Positions 1 through 8,790 of a stretch of DNA of 64,000 nucleotides are shown here, in pieces. The stretch's first letter is position 1. Every line of letters begins with the position of its first letter. This DNA comes from Steroidobacteraceae bacterium. Lineage in GTDB: Bacteria; Pseudomonadota; Gammaproteobacteria; Steroidobacterales; Steroidobacteraceae. A program made the position numbers and the translations under genes. Below the pieces are notes generated by a model, which was not told the DNA's origin, searched no databases, and saw only the letters and a list, made by a program, of their open reading frames with translations. The DNA lies in assembly GCA_041395505.1 (NCBI GenBank), contig JAWLAG010000001.1, positions 1,612,001 to 1,676,000 on the forward strand, given 5' to 3'.

Positions 1-293
1 CAAGCTACGACATGCAGTCGCGATTACGCGAGACGGCCACGCCCGAGGCGTTGGCCTTGACCGACGAGATTCGCCGCACCGTCGATGCCGCCATGGCTGC
101 GCTGCCCGAGGATTTGCGCACTGCGATCGTATTGCGTGAACTGGAAGGGCTCAGCTACGAGGAGATTGCAACCACCATGGATTGTCCTGTGGGCACGGTG
201 CGCTCGCGCATATTCAGGGCGCGCGAAGCGATCGACAGCAAGTTGCGGGAAGTATTTGATGCCGGTTTGGGACGGGCAGAGGGCATAGGATGA
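1..293 (+). CDS. rpoE: RNA polymerase sigma factor, ECF/RpoE type (5' truncated)
   Basis: Only the C-terminal part is in the window; the frame is open from base 3 and ends with TGA at 291-293. It carries sigma region 4: a helix-turn-helix containing YEEIATTMDCPVGTVRSRI followed by FRARE, which reads the -35 element. The family is sigma-E, the envelope-stress sigma factor. The identity is supported by the two genes that follow, its anti-sigma factor and RseB. Its stop overlaps the rseA start (ATGA at 290-293), so the two are translationally coupled. An internal ATG at base 12 is not the true start, because sigma region 2 must lie upstream of the window. Confidence 0.9.
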   Translation, partial: SYDMQSRLRETATPEALALTDEIRRTVDAAMAALPEDLRTAIVLRELEGLSYEEIATTMDCPVGTVRSRIFRAREAIDSKLREVFDAGLGRAEGIG

Positions 294-1027
294 GCGAGCA
301 AGGCGCATCGAAGGGCAACGGTTCCGGCCATGTCCAGGTTACACAACAATTGTCGGCCATGTTCGACGGCGAGTTGCCGGCCGAAGAGTGCGAACTACTC
401 GCACGCCGCTTGACGAGGGATGAAGCCCTTCGCACCAAGTGGTCGCGCTATGCGCTGATCGGCTCGTGCATCCGCGGCGACTTCGTTGCCTCGTCCGTCA
501 GCCAGGGCGTCATCGGCAGCGAGCAGCTGGCGCGGCGCGTGCAGGCGGCCGTGCAAAAGGAAGGGCAGGCCGGCGCTGCCACGCGAGTTCGAGTGCCGAG
601 GCGGCTGGTTCATGGAGCCCTTGGTCTCGCCGTGGCGGCAGGCGTCGCAACTGTCACGGTGCTCGGGCTGCGCGTATTGCAGACTGGCCCATCCGCGGCC
701 ACGGCCACGGTGTTGGCGGACGGCAGCGCTGCCGCGGCGCAGGTTTTGCCCACCGTGTCGTCAGCGGGTTCCGGCGAGCCGCTCAGCTACAGTACACCGA
801 CACCCGGGTCCAGTGCGCCGGGCCTGCCGGCGACCGAGCTTGCCAATTACGTCGTTGCCCACAGTGAGTTCTCCAATCCGCTCATTCGGCGCAATCTCCT
901 CTCGGCGTTCGTAACCGGTAGCCCGCCGGCGGTCGATGACGAGGGCTCCCCGGCTGATCGCGACGATGCGGCCAAGGCCAAGCCTCGTGAGCCAGTGGCA
1001 AAGGCGGAGGTGACCGATGCGCGCTAG
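290..1027 (+). CDS. rseA: Anti-sigma-E factor RseA
   Basis: A 245-residue inner-membrane protein that holds sigma-E at the membrane until envelope stress triggers its proteolysis. The N-terminal cytoplasmic domain (about residues 20-60) has the family pattern LSAMFDGELPAEE followed by a C-rich W..Y.LIGSC segment. One transmembrane helix lies near residues 107-131. The periplasmic part is low complexity (Ala/Ser/Pro), ending in a conserved-looking YVVAHSEFSNP segment where RseB would bind. It overlaps rpoE by 4 bases and rseB by 11 bases, the classical operon order. Homologues differ in length mainly through the periplasmic linker. Confidence 0.88.
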   Translation: MSEQGASKGNGSGHVQVTQQLSAMFDGELPAEECELLARRLTRDEALRTKWSRYALIGSCIRGDFVASSVSQGVIGSEQLARRVQAAVQKEGQAGAATRVRVPRRLVHGALGLAVAAGVATVTVLGLRVLQTGPSAATATVLADGSAAAAQVLPTVSSAGSGEPLSYSTPTPGSSAPGLPATELANYVVAHSEFSNPLIRRNLLSAFVTGSPPAVDDEGSPADRDDAAKAKPREPVAKAEVTDAR

Positions 1028-2030
1028 GGCGGGTATCGCGCTTGGTCTGTTGCTCTGTGCCGGCAGCAGCGGCTTCGCATGGGCCGACGATAGCAGCGCG
1101 ACGCCCTCGCAATGGCTTGCCCGGATGAGCCGCGCGCTTACAGACAGCAACTACGACGGTGTGTTCATGCACGTGCGCGGCGGCAGCGTCGAGACCTTGC
1201 GCATCATCCACCGGGTGCAGGATGGCACAGTCGATGAGCGACTGGTGTCGCTCGATGGTTCCGGACGCGAATTCATCCGGCGCGGCAACGAGATGGCTTG
1301 CTACATGCCTGACAGCCGCACCGTCGTGGTCGAGGAGCAGCCTGCGGACGCGCGACCCTTGCTCGGAAACCTGCCACGGTTCGATGATACGACCGCCAAT
1401 GTTTACGACATCCGCGCCGTGGGTCGGGCGCGTCTGCTGGGTCGCGATACGCAGCTCATCAGTGTGCGGCCCAAGGACCGATTCCGCTATGGCTACCGGC
1501 TGTGGATCGACGAGTCGTCGAATCTGCCGTTGCGGACCCAGCTTTGCGATGCCAGTGGCGCAGTGATCGAACAGATCGTGTTCGCGAACCTGACCCTGCC
1601 GGAGCGCATCGCTGATGAGCAATTCCGTCCGCAGGTAGCTGCGGCCGATTTCAACTGGCTGCGCCGCGGCTCGCGCCAGGTGCAGGCAGCCACCAGCGCC
1701 GCGTCCTGGGGCGGCGTCAAATTGCCGCCGGGGTTCCGTGTCGCGGCGCGTACATCGCAGGTCATGCCAGGATCGGAGAAGCAGGTGGACCAGGTCGTTT
1801 TCACAGACGGCCTCGCGTCGATCTCGGTGTTTGTCGAACAGCAAGGCGCTCCGGCGCGTGCCGGTGAAAGCGAGGAACGCGAAACCGCCGTGGGTTCGGT
1901 GTCGGTCTTTTCGACAGTCTCCGGTGGCCAGCGCTACACGGCCGTCGGTGAGGCTCCGATCGAAACCGTGCGGTACATTGCGACGTCCGTCAAATCGGGC
2001 GCTCCGGATTTCGGTCGGCGCAAGCGCTGA
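1017..2030 (+). CDS. rseB: Periplasmic sigma-E regulator RseB/MucB
   Basis: A 337-residue exported protein with a signal peptide (hydrophobic core GIALGLLLCAG, likely cleavage after AWA at residue 23). The mature part matches the MucB/RseB two-domain fold: an N-terminal LolA/LolB-like domain containing YDGVFMHVRGG and LVSLDGSGREFIR, and a C-terminal domain that senses lipoprotein or LPS and shields RseA from the DegS protease. It starts inside rseA, so the two are made together. The mucD/degP gene that often follows in pseudomonads and xanthomonads is absent here; a glutaredoxin-like gene comes next. Confidence 0.9.
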   Translation: MRARAGIALGLLLCAGSSGFAWADDSSATPSQWLARMSRALTDSNYDGVFMHVRGGSVETLRIIHRVQDGTVDERLVSLDGSGREFIRRGNEMACYMPDSRTVVVEEQPADARPLLGNLPRFDDTTANVYDIRAVGRARLLGRDTQLISVRPKDRFRYGYRLWIDESSNLPLRTQLCDASGAVIEQIVFANLTLPERIADEQFRPQVAAADFNWLRRGSRQVQAATSAASWGGVKLPPGFRVAARTSQVMPGSEKQVDQVVFTDGLASISVFVEQQGAPARAGESEERETAVGSVSVFSTVSGGQRYTAVGEAPIETVRYIATSVKSGAPDFGRRKR

Positions 2031-2054
2031 GCCAGACTTATCCTTGACTTCGGC

Positions 2055-2327
2055 ATGAGCGATCTTGCGGGCCTGGTCCTGCTCACGAGGCCCGATTGCG
2101 ATTTGTGCGAAGAATTCCTGGCCGAGTTCGCGGCTCACCTGCCCGCTACGACAGCGCCGCCCCTGCGCCGGCTCCCGGTCGACTCGGACGCCACCCTGGT
2201 GCGGCGTTATGGCCTCAAGATCCCGGTATTGCTCCTGGATGGGGAACTCGTCTGCTGGGGCCGCTTCGACCCGGCCGAACTCGACCGGTTGCTGGGTGCG
2301 CCTGCTCGTCGTCGAGAGCGGCTATAA
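2055..2327 (+). CDS. Glutaredoxin-like (DUF836) family protein
   Basis: A 90-residue thioredoxin-fold protein. It begins with the strand LVLLTRPDC and a CxxC active-site pair (Cys15 and Cys18), followed by a cis-proline region KIPVLLLDGE, as in the DUF836 glutaredoxin-like family. It probably acts in cytoplasmic thiol exchange, but no substrate is known. It lies 24 bases after rseB and just before lepA; the same position is common in related gammaproteobacteria. The ATG at 2055 is the only start that leaves the fold whole. Confidence 0.8.
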   Translation: MSDLAGLVLLTRPDCDLCEEFLAEFAAHLPATTAPPLRRLPVDSDATLVRRYGLKIPVLLLDGELVCWGRFDPAELDRLLGAPARRRERL

Positions 2328-2328
2328 T
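2323..2328 (+). promoter_or_regulatory. Candidate -10 element upstream of lepA
   Basis: A perfect TATAAT overlaps the end of the DUF836 gene, about 96 bases before the lepA start. No good -35 hexamer is seen at 16-18 bases. It could drive lepA-lepB and the genes behind them. The 2328-2423 gap otherwise shows no feature. Confidence 0.4.
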
Positions 2329-2423
2329 GGCAAGCTGACGTATAGGACCAGCTGCGGGCTCGCAGCCGCGAGCTGCGCATTGCGCCGCGTCGCCACGCGA
2401 GCGCCGCGCCCGGCACGTTTCCG

Positions 2424-4217
2424 ATGCAGCACATTCGCAACTTTTCAATCATCGCCCATGTCGATCACGGCAAGTCCACGCTTGCCGATCGGCTCATACA
2501 GCTGTGTGGCGGTCTTGCGGACAGGGAAATGCAGGACCAGGTCCTCGATTCCATGGCGCTCGAACGTGAGCGGGGTATCACGATCAAGGCGCAGGCCGTG
2601 TCGCTGCACTACCGCGCGCGCGACGGCCAGAATTACCAGTTCAACATCATCGACACACCCGGTCACGTGGATTTCTCCTACGAAGTATCGCGATCGCTGG
2701 CAGCCTGTGACGGCGCATTGCTGGTGGTCGATGCCTCCCAGGGTGTCGAGGCGCAGAGCGTCGCCAATTGCTACACGGCGATCGAGCAGGGGCTCGAAGT
2801 CGTGCCGGTGATCAACAAGATCGATTTGCCGTCGGCCGATCCCGAGCGCGTGAAACGCGAAATCGAGGAAATCATAGGCATCGCCGCTGCAGATGCGAAC
2901 CTCGTGAGTGCCAAGACCGGCGCAGGCGTGGATGAATTGCTGGAGACCATAGTTGCGCGCATTCCCGCACCCCGGGGTGAGCCGCAGGGGGAGCTCCAGG
3001 CGCTCATCGTGGATTCATGGTTCGACAACTATGTCGGTGTCGTGTCGCTGGTTCGGGTCGTAAACGGCAGCGTAAGCACCGGCGATCGCATCCGCGTCAT
3101 GTCGACGGGTCGCGCCTACGCAATCGACAAACTTGGCAAGTTCACGCCCAAATCCGTCGCCTGCGATGCGCTCGGCGCGGGTGAGGTTGGATTTCTGATC
3201 GCCGGCATCAAGGATATCGACGGTGCGCCAGTTGGCGATACCATAACATCGGACCGTCGCCCGGCAAGCCAGCCGCTGCCAGGGTTCAAACAGATCCAGC
3301 CGCGCGTCTTCGCGGGCCTGTTTCCGGTCAATTCCGAGGACTATGAGTCGTTTCGCGATGCACTTGCAAAACTGCGACTCAACGACTCGGCGCTGCACTA
3401 CGAGCCCGAAGTCTCGGGTGCGCTCGGATTTGGATTTCGCTGCGGGTTTCTTGGCCTGCTGCACATGGACATCGTGCAGGAGAGGCTGGAGCGTGAGTAC
3501 CACCTCGATCTCGTTACCAGTGCGCCCACCGTCATCTATGAAGCCCAGCTGACCGATGGCACCACGGTCTTCGTCGACAACCCGGCTCGCCTGCCAGGCA
3601 CCAACCAGCTGGCTGAGCTGCGTGAACCCATCATCACCGCGAACATCCTGGTGCCGCCCGACTACGTGGGTGGAGTGTTGCAGCTTTGCAGCGAAAAGCG
3701 TGGCGCCCAGAAGAAGATGCAATATCTGGCCAATCAGGTGTCGTTGCAGTATGAACTGCCGCTCGCCGAGGTGGTGCTCGATTTCTTCGACAGGCTGAAG
3801 TCAGTGAGCCGCGGGTATGCTTCCTTCGACTATGAATTCGCGCGTTTCCAGGCCGCTCCGCTCGTGAAGCTCGACATCCTCATCAACGGCGACAAGGTTG
3901 ACGCGCTGTCGATCATCGTGCACCGGGAGAATGCCTATCAGCGGGGCCGTGACCTGGTCGACAAGATGCAGGAGCTGATTCCGCGGCAGATGTTCGAGGT
4001 TGCGGTGCAGGCGGCGATTGGCACCAACGTGATTGCCAGGGCGACGGTCAAGGCACTGCGCAAGAACGTGCTGGCCAAGTGCTATGGTGGCGACATTACC
4101 CGCAAGCGCAAGTTGCTCGAGAAGCAGAAAGAGGGCAAGAAGCGCATGAAGCAGCTCGGACAGGTTGAAATACCGCAGGAAGCGTTTCTCGCGGTGCTCA
4201 AGGTGGGCAAGAAATGA
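2424..4217 (+). CDS. lepA: Elongation factor 4 (LepA) GTPase
   Basis: A 597-residue translational GTPase that acts on ribosomes (back-translocation or initiation assistance). G1 is AHVDHGKSTL at about residues 12-21, the switch region contains RERGITIKAQ, G3 is DTPGHVDFSYE, and G4 is NKIDLP. The length equals the usual LepA length of about 600. The C-terminal LepA-specific domain ends with a basic tail (KRKLLEKQKEGKKRMKQLG), which contacts the peptidyl transferase centre region in the family. It is followed by lepB 35 bases later, the usual pairing. Confidence 0.97.
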   Translation: MQHIRNFSIIAHVDHGKSTLADRLIQLCGGLADREMQDQVLDSMALERERGITIKAQAVSLHYRARDGQNYQFNIIDTPGHVDFSYEVSRSLAACDGALLVVDASQGVEAQSVANCYTAIEQGLEVVPVINKIDLPSADPERVKREIEEIIGIAAADANLVSAKTGAGVDELLETIVARIPAPRGEPQGELQALIVDSWFDNYVGVVSLVRVVNGSVSTGDRIRVMSTGRAYAIDKLGKFTPKSVACDALGAGEVGFLIAGIKDIDGAPVGDTITSDRRPASQPLPGFKQIQPRVFAGLFPVNSEDYESFRDALAKLRLNDSALHYEPEVSGALGFGFRCGFLGLLHMDIVQERLEREYHLDLVTSAPTVIYEAQLTDGTTVFVDNPARLPGTNQLAELREPIITANILVPPDYVGGVLQLCSEKRGAQKKMQYLANQVSLQYELPLAEVVLDFFDRLKSVSRGYASFDYEFARFQAAPLVKLDILINGDKVDALSIIVHRENAYQRGRDLVDKMQELIPRQMFEVAVQAAIGTNVIARATVKALRKNVLAKCYGGDITRKRKLLEKQKEGKKRMKQLGQVEIPQEAFLAVLKVGKK

Positions 4218-4252
4218 CCGGCGACGGCATCGGCAACGACGGAGTTTGATCA

Positions 4253-5341
4253 ATGTTCGCTGAGATACTCGATTGGCTGACCGTGGCCGCTGTGGTTTTC
4301 GGTGTGATCTGCGCCGTGGACGACCTGTTCATCCGGCCGCGACGGCGCGCCGAGCGCGGGCCGGACTCGACCGACCCGCAACCACTGCGCACGATGTATT
4401 TCCTGTTGCCGTTCCTGGTAATCGCTGCGGTCCTGCGCCTGCTACGCGCCGAGCGTCTCGATTTCAGCCTGGTCCTGGTCCTCATCACGGTCATATCAGG
4501 TGCATTGTGGGCGATCGATGTGCTGCTGTTGCGGCGCTTGCGCGCTGGCCTCGCTGCACGTGCGGCCGGAGGCGGGATTCCCGAGCCCATGACCATCGAC
4601 TATGCGCGCAGCTTTTTTCCGGTTGCGCTGCTCGTACTGCTGGTGCGCTCATTCCTGTTCGAACCGTATCGGATTCCTTCCGATTCGATGATGCCGACTT
4701 TGCTTGACGGCGACTTCATCGTCGTCAACAAGTTTGCCTATGGTCTGCGCCTCCCGGTGCTCAACCGGAAATTTCTCGCCGTGGGCGAACCGCAGCGCGG
4801 CGATGTCGTCGTCTTCCGCTATCCACCGGACCCGGCCATCAACTACATCAAGCGACTGGTCGGCCTGCCAGGCGACCGCGTAACGATTCGTGCGGATCGA
4901 ATTTATGTCAACGACCAGCCCGTACCATTCAAGGTCGTAGGTAGCTATGACGATGGTTGCTACCGCAATATGCAACTCGCCGAGGAGACCCTGGGCGAGC
5001 ACCAGCACCAGGTCATGTTCTGCAACACGCCTGGTGACATTGGCGTCGCCGTCATGCCAAGCTGCAATCGCAGTCCGGAGGCAGTGCGCGGGCGCAACTA
5101 CTTCTGTCAGCCGGTCGACATGGAAATGCAAAGGGACCTGAACGACGCCTTCGACATCCGTGTTCCGGAAGGCAAATACCTTATGATCGGCGACAATCGC
5201 GATAACAGTTCGGACGGACGGGTCTTCGGCTTTGTCAGCGAGGAGCTGCTGGTCGGCAAAGCGACGCGCATCTGGTTCAATCTGGACCTGCAGCGCAGCG
5301 GTGGGCCCAATTGGGGCCGGATTGGCAAAGCGATCGAATAG
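4253..5341 (+). CDS. lepB: Signal peptidase I
   Basis: A 362-residue membrane serine protease that cleaves signal peptides on the periplasmic side. Hydrophobic segments lie at about residues 5-22, 47-62, 67-87 and 117-135. The catalytic serine is Ser145 in PSDSMMPTL, and the general-base lysine is Lys200 in YIKRLVGLPGD. The C-terminal box GDNRDNSSDGR is also present. It is longer than E. coli LepB (324), mostly through the N-terminal membrane part. A GGAG ribosome site precedes the ATG. It sits between lepA and rnc as in most gammaproteobacteria. Confidence 0.95.
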   Translation: MFAEILDWLTVAAVVFGVICAVDDLFIRPRRRAERGPDSTDPQPLRTMYFLLPFLVIAAVLRLLRAERLDFSLVLVLITVISGALWAIDVLLLRRLRAGLAARAAGGGIPEPMTIDYARSFFPVALLVLLVRSFLFEPYRIPSDSMMPTLLDGDFIVVNKFAYGLRLPVLNRKFLAVGEPQRGDVVVFRYPPDPAINYIKRLVGLPGDRVTIRADRIYVNDQPVPFKVVGSYDDGCYRNMQLAEETLGEHQHQVMFCNTPGDIGVAVMPSCNRSPEAVRGRNYFCQPVDMEMQRDLNDAFDIRVPEGKYLMIGDNRDNSSDGRVFGFVSEELLVGKATRIWFNLDLQRSGGPNWGRIGKAIE

Positions 5342-5365
5342 CGCGCAAAATAGCCAGGGGAGGCA

Positions 5366-5737
5366 ATGGCAATGCGTCGAAAGCAGAGTGGTGTCACGTT
5401 TATCGGCTGGCTTTTCCTGTTGGTGCCCGTAGGGCTCCTGGTTTATGCGGCCATTCGGTTGACGCCAATCTACTCGAACTATTTCTCGGTGGTTCGGGCC
5501 ATGGAACAGACCGCAAAGGAGTTCAAGGGGGACGAGGGCATTTCCGCGGCCTCCATTCAGAACTCCCTCGAGAAGCGACTCGACATCGACAGCGTGGTGT
5601 TTCCGACCGTCAAGGACATCGGTATTCGTCGCGAGGGCAGCACCTGGAAGATGGCGCTGCGCTACGAGGATATCGCGCCGCTTTTCTATAACCTGTCGAT
5701 TCTTGTTACATTCGACAAGGAAGTTCGTGTCGAGTGA
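5366..5737 (+). CDS. DUF4845 single-pass membrane protein
   Basis: A 123-residue protein with one N-terminal transmembrane helix (about residues 11-32, FIGWLFLLVPVGLLVYAA) and a small soluble domain. It matches the DUF4845 family found between lepB and rnc in many beta- and gammaproteobacteria; the N-terminus looks a little like a pilin (QSGVTFIGW). A strong ribosome site (GGGGAGG) precedes the ATG. Its stop overlaps the GTG start of rnc (GTGA), so they are translationally coupled. The function is not known; the place suggests a link to signal peptidase or membrane RNA processing, which is only inference. Confidence 0.85.
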   Translation: MAMRRKQSGVTFIGWLFLLVPVGLLVYAAIRLTPIYSNYFSVVRAMEQTAKEFKGDEGISAASIQNSLEKRLDIDSVVFPTVKDIGIRREGSTWKMALRYEDIAPLFYNLSILVTFDKEVRVE

Positions 5738-6423
5738 TCGCGGCTGACTGGCCGTTGTCCTGGCTGCAATCGCAGCTGAACATCACGCCGCGGGACGTCG
5801 CAATCTACGAGCAGGCGCTCACTCATCGCAGCGCGTCCGCCGATAACAACGAGCGCCTGGAATACCTCGGTGACGCCGTGCTCAGTTTTCTGGTGGCCGA
5901 AGAGCTGTTCGCAATGCATCCACATCTCGACGAGGGTGATCTGAGCCGGATGCGCGCCCGTCTGGTCAGTGGCGCGGAACTCGCGCCGGTGGCCGCCGCG
6001 ATCGGCATTGGAGAACAATTGCGCCTTGGATCCGGCGAGGCAGCGAACGGCGGACATCGGCGCGAGTCGATACTCGCGGATGCCCTAGAGGCATTGATCG
6101 GCGCTGTCTACCTCGATCGCGGCATCGATGTGGCTCGATGCGTAACGCTGCGGCTGCTGCGCGAGCGGCTCGATGTGCTGCCCGATCCCGATGCACTGAA
6201 GGATGCCAAGACGCGACTGCAGGAGTACCTGCAATCGCGCGGCATGCCGCTGCCGGAGTATCGCTTGCAGGCAACCCATGGCGAACCGCATGAACAGGTA
6301 TTTCATGTCTGCTGTGCAGTGCGGGGTTTGACGGACGCCGGGCACGGTTCGGGCTCGAGCCGGCGCAAGGCCGAGCAGGAGGCCGCTCAGCAGGTTCTCG
6401 ATTCCCTTCTGGAACAACAATGA
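5734..6423 (+). CDS. rnc: Ribonuclease III
   Basis: A 229-residue double-strand-specific RNase for rRNA and mRNA processing. The signature ERLEYLGDAVL is at about residues 35-45, and the second acidic cluster is in ILADALEALIGAVYLDRG, supplying the metal-binding Asp and Glu. The C-terminal double-stranded-RNA-binding domain (about 155-225) ends with SSRRKAEQEAAQ. The start is GTG at 5734, inside the stop of the preceding gene, and its own stop overlaps era (ATGA). Length is standard (226 in E. coli). Confidence 0.96.
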   Translation: MIAADWPLSWLQSQLNITPRDVAIYEQALTHRSASADNNERLEYLGDAVLSFLVAEELFAMHPHLDEGDLSRMRARLVSGAELAPVAAAIGIGEQLRLGSGEAANGGHRRESILADALEALIGAVYLDRGIDVARCVTLRLLRERLDVLPDPDALKDAKTRLQEYLQSRGMPLPEYRLQATHGEPHEQVFHVCCAVRGLTDAGHGSGSSRRKAEQEAAQQVLDSLLEQQ

Positions 6424-7331
6424 GCGAGGCCGCCGAACTCGAAAATCCGGCTTTCAGGGCGGGTTTCGTGGCGTTGCTGGGCAGGCCAAATGTCGGCAAG
6501 TCAACGCTTTTGAATGCGCTCGCTGGCAGCAAACTGAGTATTGTCACGCCGCATGCACAGACGACCAGGCACAGGATCTCGGCCATCATCGAGCGCCCGG
6601 GTGGGCAGATCATTCTCGTCGATACACCGGGCGTGCATCGCGGCGAGAGAAGAGCGCTCAACAAGGCGATGAATCGAACTGCCTCCGGCGCTTCGGCCGA
6701 CGCCGACATGATCGCGATGGTCGTCGAGGCAGGCAAGTGGCAGGCTGAGGATGACCTCGTGCTCTCACGCATTGCCAGGGATGCGCGGCCGGTCATCGCC
6801 GTCATCAACAAGATCGACCGGCTGCGAAGCCGCGACAGCCTGCTGCCATACATCGACGAACTCTCGCGCCGCCATGAATTTGCAGCCATCGTGCCTGTGA
6901 GCGCCTCAAAAGCGGATAACCTCGACGCTCTCGTCCAGGTCATCGAGCGCCATCTGCCGCAATCCTCGCGACTCTTTCCGCAAGGTCAGCGGACGGATCG
7001 AAGCATCGAATTTCGCGCAGCCGAGGTCATTCGCGAGAAATTGTCCCTGGAATTGCGCCAGGAGCTTCCCTTTGGCATCGCTGTGCAGATCGAGGGCGTC
7101 CAGCCGGTCGAGGAGCAACTTCACGTGGATGCCGTCATCTGGGTCGATCGGCCCGGGCACAAGCCGATCGTGATAGGCCAGGGTGGTGAGAGGTTGAAGC
7201 GGATCGGTCGCAACGCGCGCCTCGAGCTGAACGAGCTCTATGGCCAACGCGTTCACCTCACCTTGTGGGTTAAGATACGGCCGGGCTGGGCGGATGACAT
7301 CCAGGCACTGCGTAAACTGGAAATCGAATGA
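6420..7331 (+). CDS. era: GTPase Era
   Basis: A 303-residue GTPase needed for 16S rRNA maturation and 30S assembly. G1 is GRPNVGKSTLLNAL, G2 region TTRHRI, G3 DTPGVH, and G4 NKIDRL. The C-terminal KH domain (about 215-300) has the GxxG-type segment VIGQGGERLKRIG. It overlaps rnc and recO by 4 bases on each side, the conserved rnc-era-recO operon. Confidence 0.97.
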   Translation: MSEAAELENPAFRAGFVALLGRPNVGKSTLLNALAGSKLSIVTPHAQTTRHRISAIIERPGGQIILVDTPGVHRGERRALNKAMNRTASGASADADMIAMVVEAGKWQAEDDLVLSRIARDARPVIAVINKIDRLRSRDSLLPYIDELSRRHEFAAIVPVSASKADNLDALVQVIERHLPQSSRLFPQGQRTDRSIEFRAAEVIREKLSLELRQELPFGIAVQIEGVQPVEEQLHVDAVIWVDRPGHKPIVIGQGGERLKRIGRNARLELNELYGQRVHLTLWVKIRPGWADDIQALRKLEIE

Positions 7332-8065
7332 ATCGTTCGATCAGACGGGTGCAACTGACACCGGGTTATCTGCTTCACCAGCGGCCGTATCGGGACAGCA
7401 GTCGCATTATCGAAGTATTCACTCGCGAGTTCGGCCGGCTGACGCTGTTCGCCCGTGCCGTGCGCGGCGGCAAGTCGGCCCTGGGGTCGGTGCTGCAGCC
7501 ATTCCAGTTGCTGTTATTCTCATTCAGCGGACGTGGCGATGCGGCGCAGCTGACCGGTGCCGAGGTTGGTCGGCCATGCACAGCGGTACTCGCGCAAACT
7601 TCGTTGATGCCCGCATTTTATGCGAACGAGCTATTGCTCAAGTTGCTCACCCGTGACGACCCGGCGCCGGTGCTATTCGACGCGTATGCAGAATTGCTCG
7701 ACTGGCTGCACGGCGCCAAGGAAGTCCAGGCGGGCCTGAGGATTTTCGAGAAGCGACTGCTCGATGCCATTGGCCTTGGGCTCGATCTCGTGCGCGAAGC
7801 CTCGGGCGGCACGATCGAACCCGATACCCACTATCGGTATCTGTCGCGGCAGGGAATCGTGGCGGCAGGTGATGCCGCCGGGCATTCGGTGCGCGGCGAT
7901 TGCCTCCTCGCACTGGCGCGGGAGGATGTGACCAGGCCTGGCCAATTGACCGGCGCGCGAGCGATCCTCCGCGCGGCAATAGACGATGCTCTCGAAGGCC
8001 GTCCCCTTGCGACGCGCCAGGTCGCACGCGAATTGCATGCAATCGAGAGGACAGACGGGCGATGA
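7328..8065 (+). CDS. recO: DNA repair protein RecO
   Basis: A 245-residue recombination mediator that with RecR loads RecA onto SSB-coated single strands. The N-terminal OB fold (about residues 8-80) shows the family pattern GYLLHQRPYRDSSRIIEVFTRE and LTLFARAVRGGKS. The helical C-terminal half has no zinc-binding cysteines, as in many gammaproteobacterial RecO proteins. It overlaps era and pdxJ by 4 bases each (ATGA), the usual era-recO-pdxJ order. Confidence 0.92.
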   Translation: MNRSIRRVQLTPGYLLHQRPYRDSSRIIEVFTREFGRLTLFARAVRGGKSALGSVLQPFQLLLFSFSGRGDAAQLTGAEVGRPCTAVLAQTSLMPAFYANELLLKLLTRDDPAPVLFDAYAELLDWLHGAKEVQAGLRIFEKRLLDAIGLGLDLVREASGGTIEPDTHYRYLSRQGIVAAGDAAGHSVRGDCLLALAREDVTRPGQLTGARAILRAAIDDALEGRPLATRQVARELHAIERTDGR

Positions 8066-8790
8066 GCGCGCCGATTCTGGGTGTCAATGTAGATCACGTG
8101 GCTACCCTGCGGCAGGCTAGACGTGCGTCGCTGCCCGATCCGGTGGCGGCGGCGATCGTGGCCGTGCGTGCCGGCGCGCCGGTCATAACCGCACACTTGC
8201 GCGAGGACCGGCGGCATATCCAGGACGACGACGTTCTCAGGTTGCATGAAATCGCTGGCGGCAGGCTGAACCTCGAGATGGCCGTGACGCCGCAGATGCT
8301 GCGCTTCGCGGAGCAATTGGGCCCGCCGGAGTGCTGTCTCGTTCCCGAGAAGCGCGCCGAGTTGACTACGGAGGGTGGGCTGGATGTACTCGCCGGCGAG
8401 ACCGAGGTCAGGGCGGCTTGCCAGCAACTCGCTGCCCTTGGCACGCGCGTGGCGCTGTTCATCGATCCGGTGCAACAACAGGTCGAGGCGGCGGCGCGCT
8501 GCGGTGCAGTTGCAGTGGAGCTTCATACCGGAAGTTACGCCAATGCCGGTGTTGCGGCGGCCGCGCACGAGTTGCAGCGTCTGGTCGAAGCGGCCCGGAT
8601 TGCAGTACAGCTCGGACTTGCAGTGCATGCCGGCCACGGGCTCGATTACTTCAATGTCAAGCCGGTCGCCGCGATCCGGCACATCGAGGAACTCAACATC
8701 GGCCACGCTATCGTGGCGCAGGCGATGATCTGCGGGTTCGAGACAGCGGTGCGACAGATGCTCGATCTGCTGCGTGCAGCGCGCCCATGA
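8062..8790 (+). CDS. pdxJ: Pyridoxine 5'-phosphate synthase
   Basis: A 242-residue TIM-barrel enzyme that joins 1-deoxyxylulose 5-phosphate and 3-amino-2-oxopropyl phosphate to form pyridoxine 5'-phosphate in vitamin B6 synthesis. Recognised by GVNVDHVATLRQARR at the N-terminus, the DRRHIQDDDV segment, VELHTGSYA and HAGHGLDY. The frame is open further upstream, but the ATG at 8062 overlaps the recO stop and gives the standard length. Its stop overlaps acpS by 4 bases. Confidence 0.96.
   Translation: MSAPILGVNVDHVATLRQARRASLPDPVAAAIVAVRAGAPVITAHLREDRRHIQDDDVLRLHEIAGGRLNLEMAVTPQMLRFAEQLGPPECCLVPEKRAELTTEGGLDVLAGETEVRAACQQLAALGTRVALFIDPVQQQVEAAARCGAVAVELHTGSYANAGVAAAAHELQRLVEAARIAVQLGLAVHAGHGLDYFNVKPVAAIRHIEELNIGHAIVAQAMICGFETAVRQMLDLLRAARP

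Noticed and set aside
882..2138. A 418-codon open frame on the minus strand opposite rseB
   Set aside because: It has no recognisable domain and is the GC-driven shadow of rseB, which has a clear family match.
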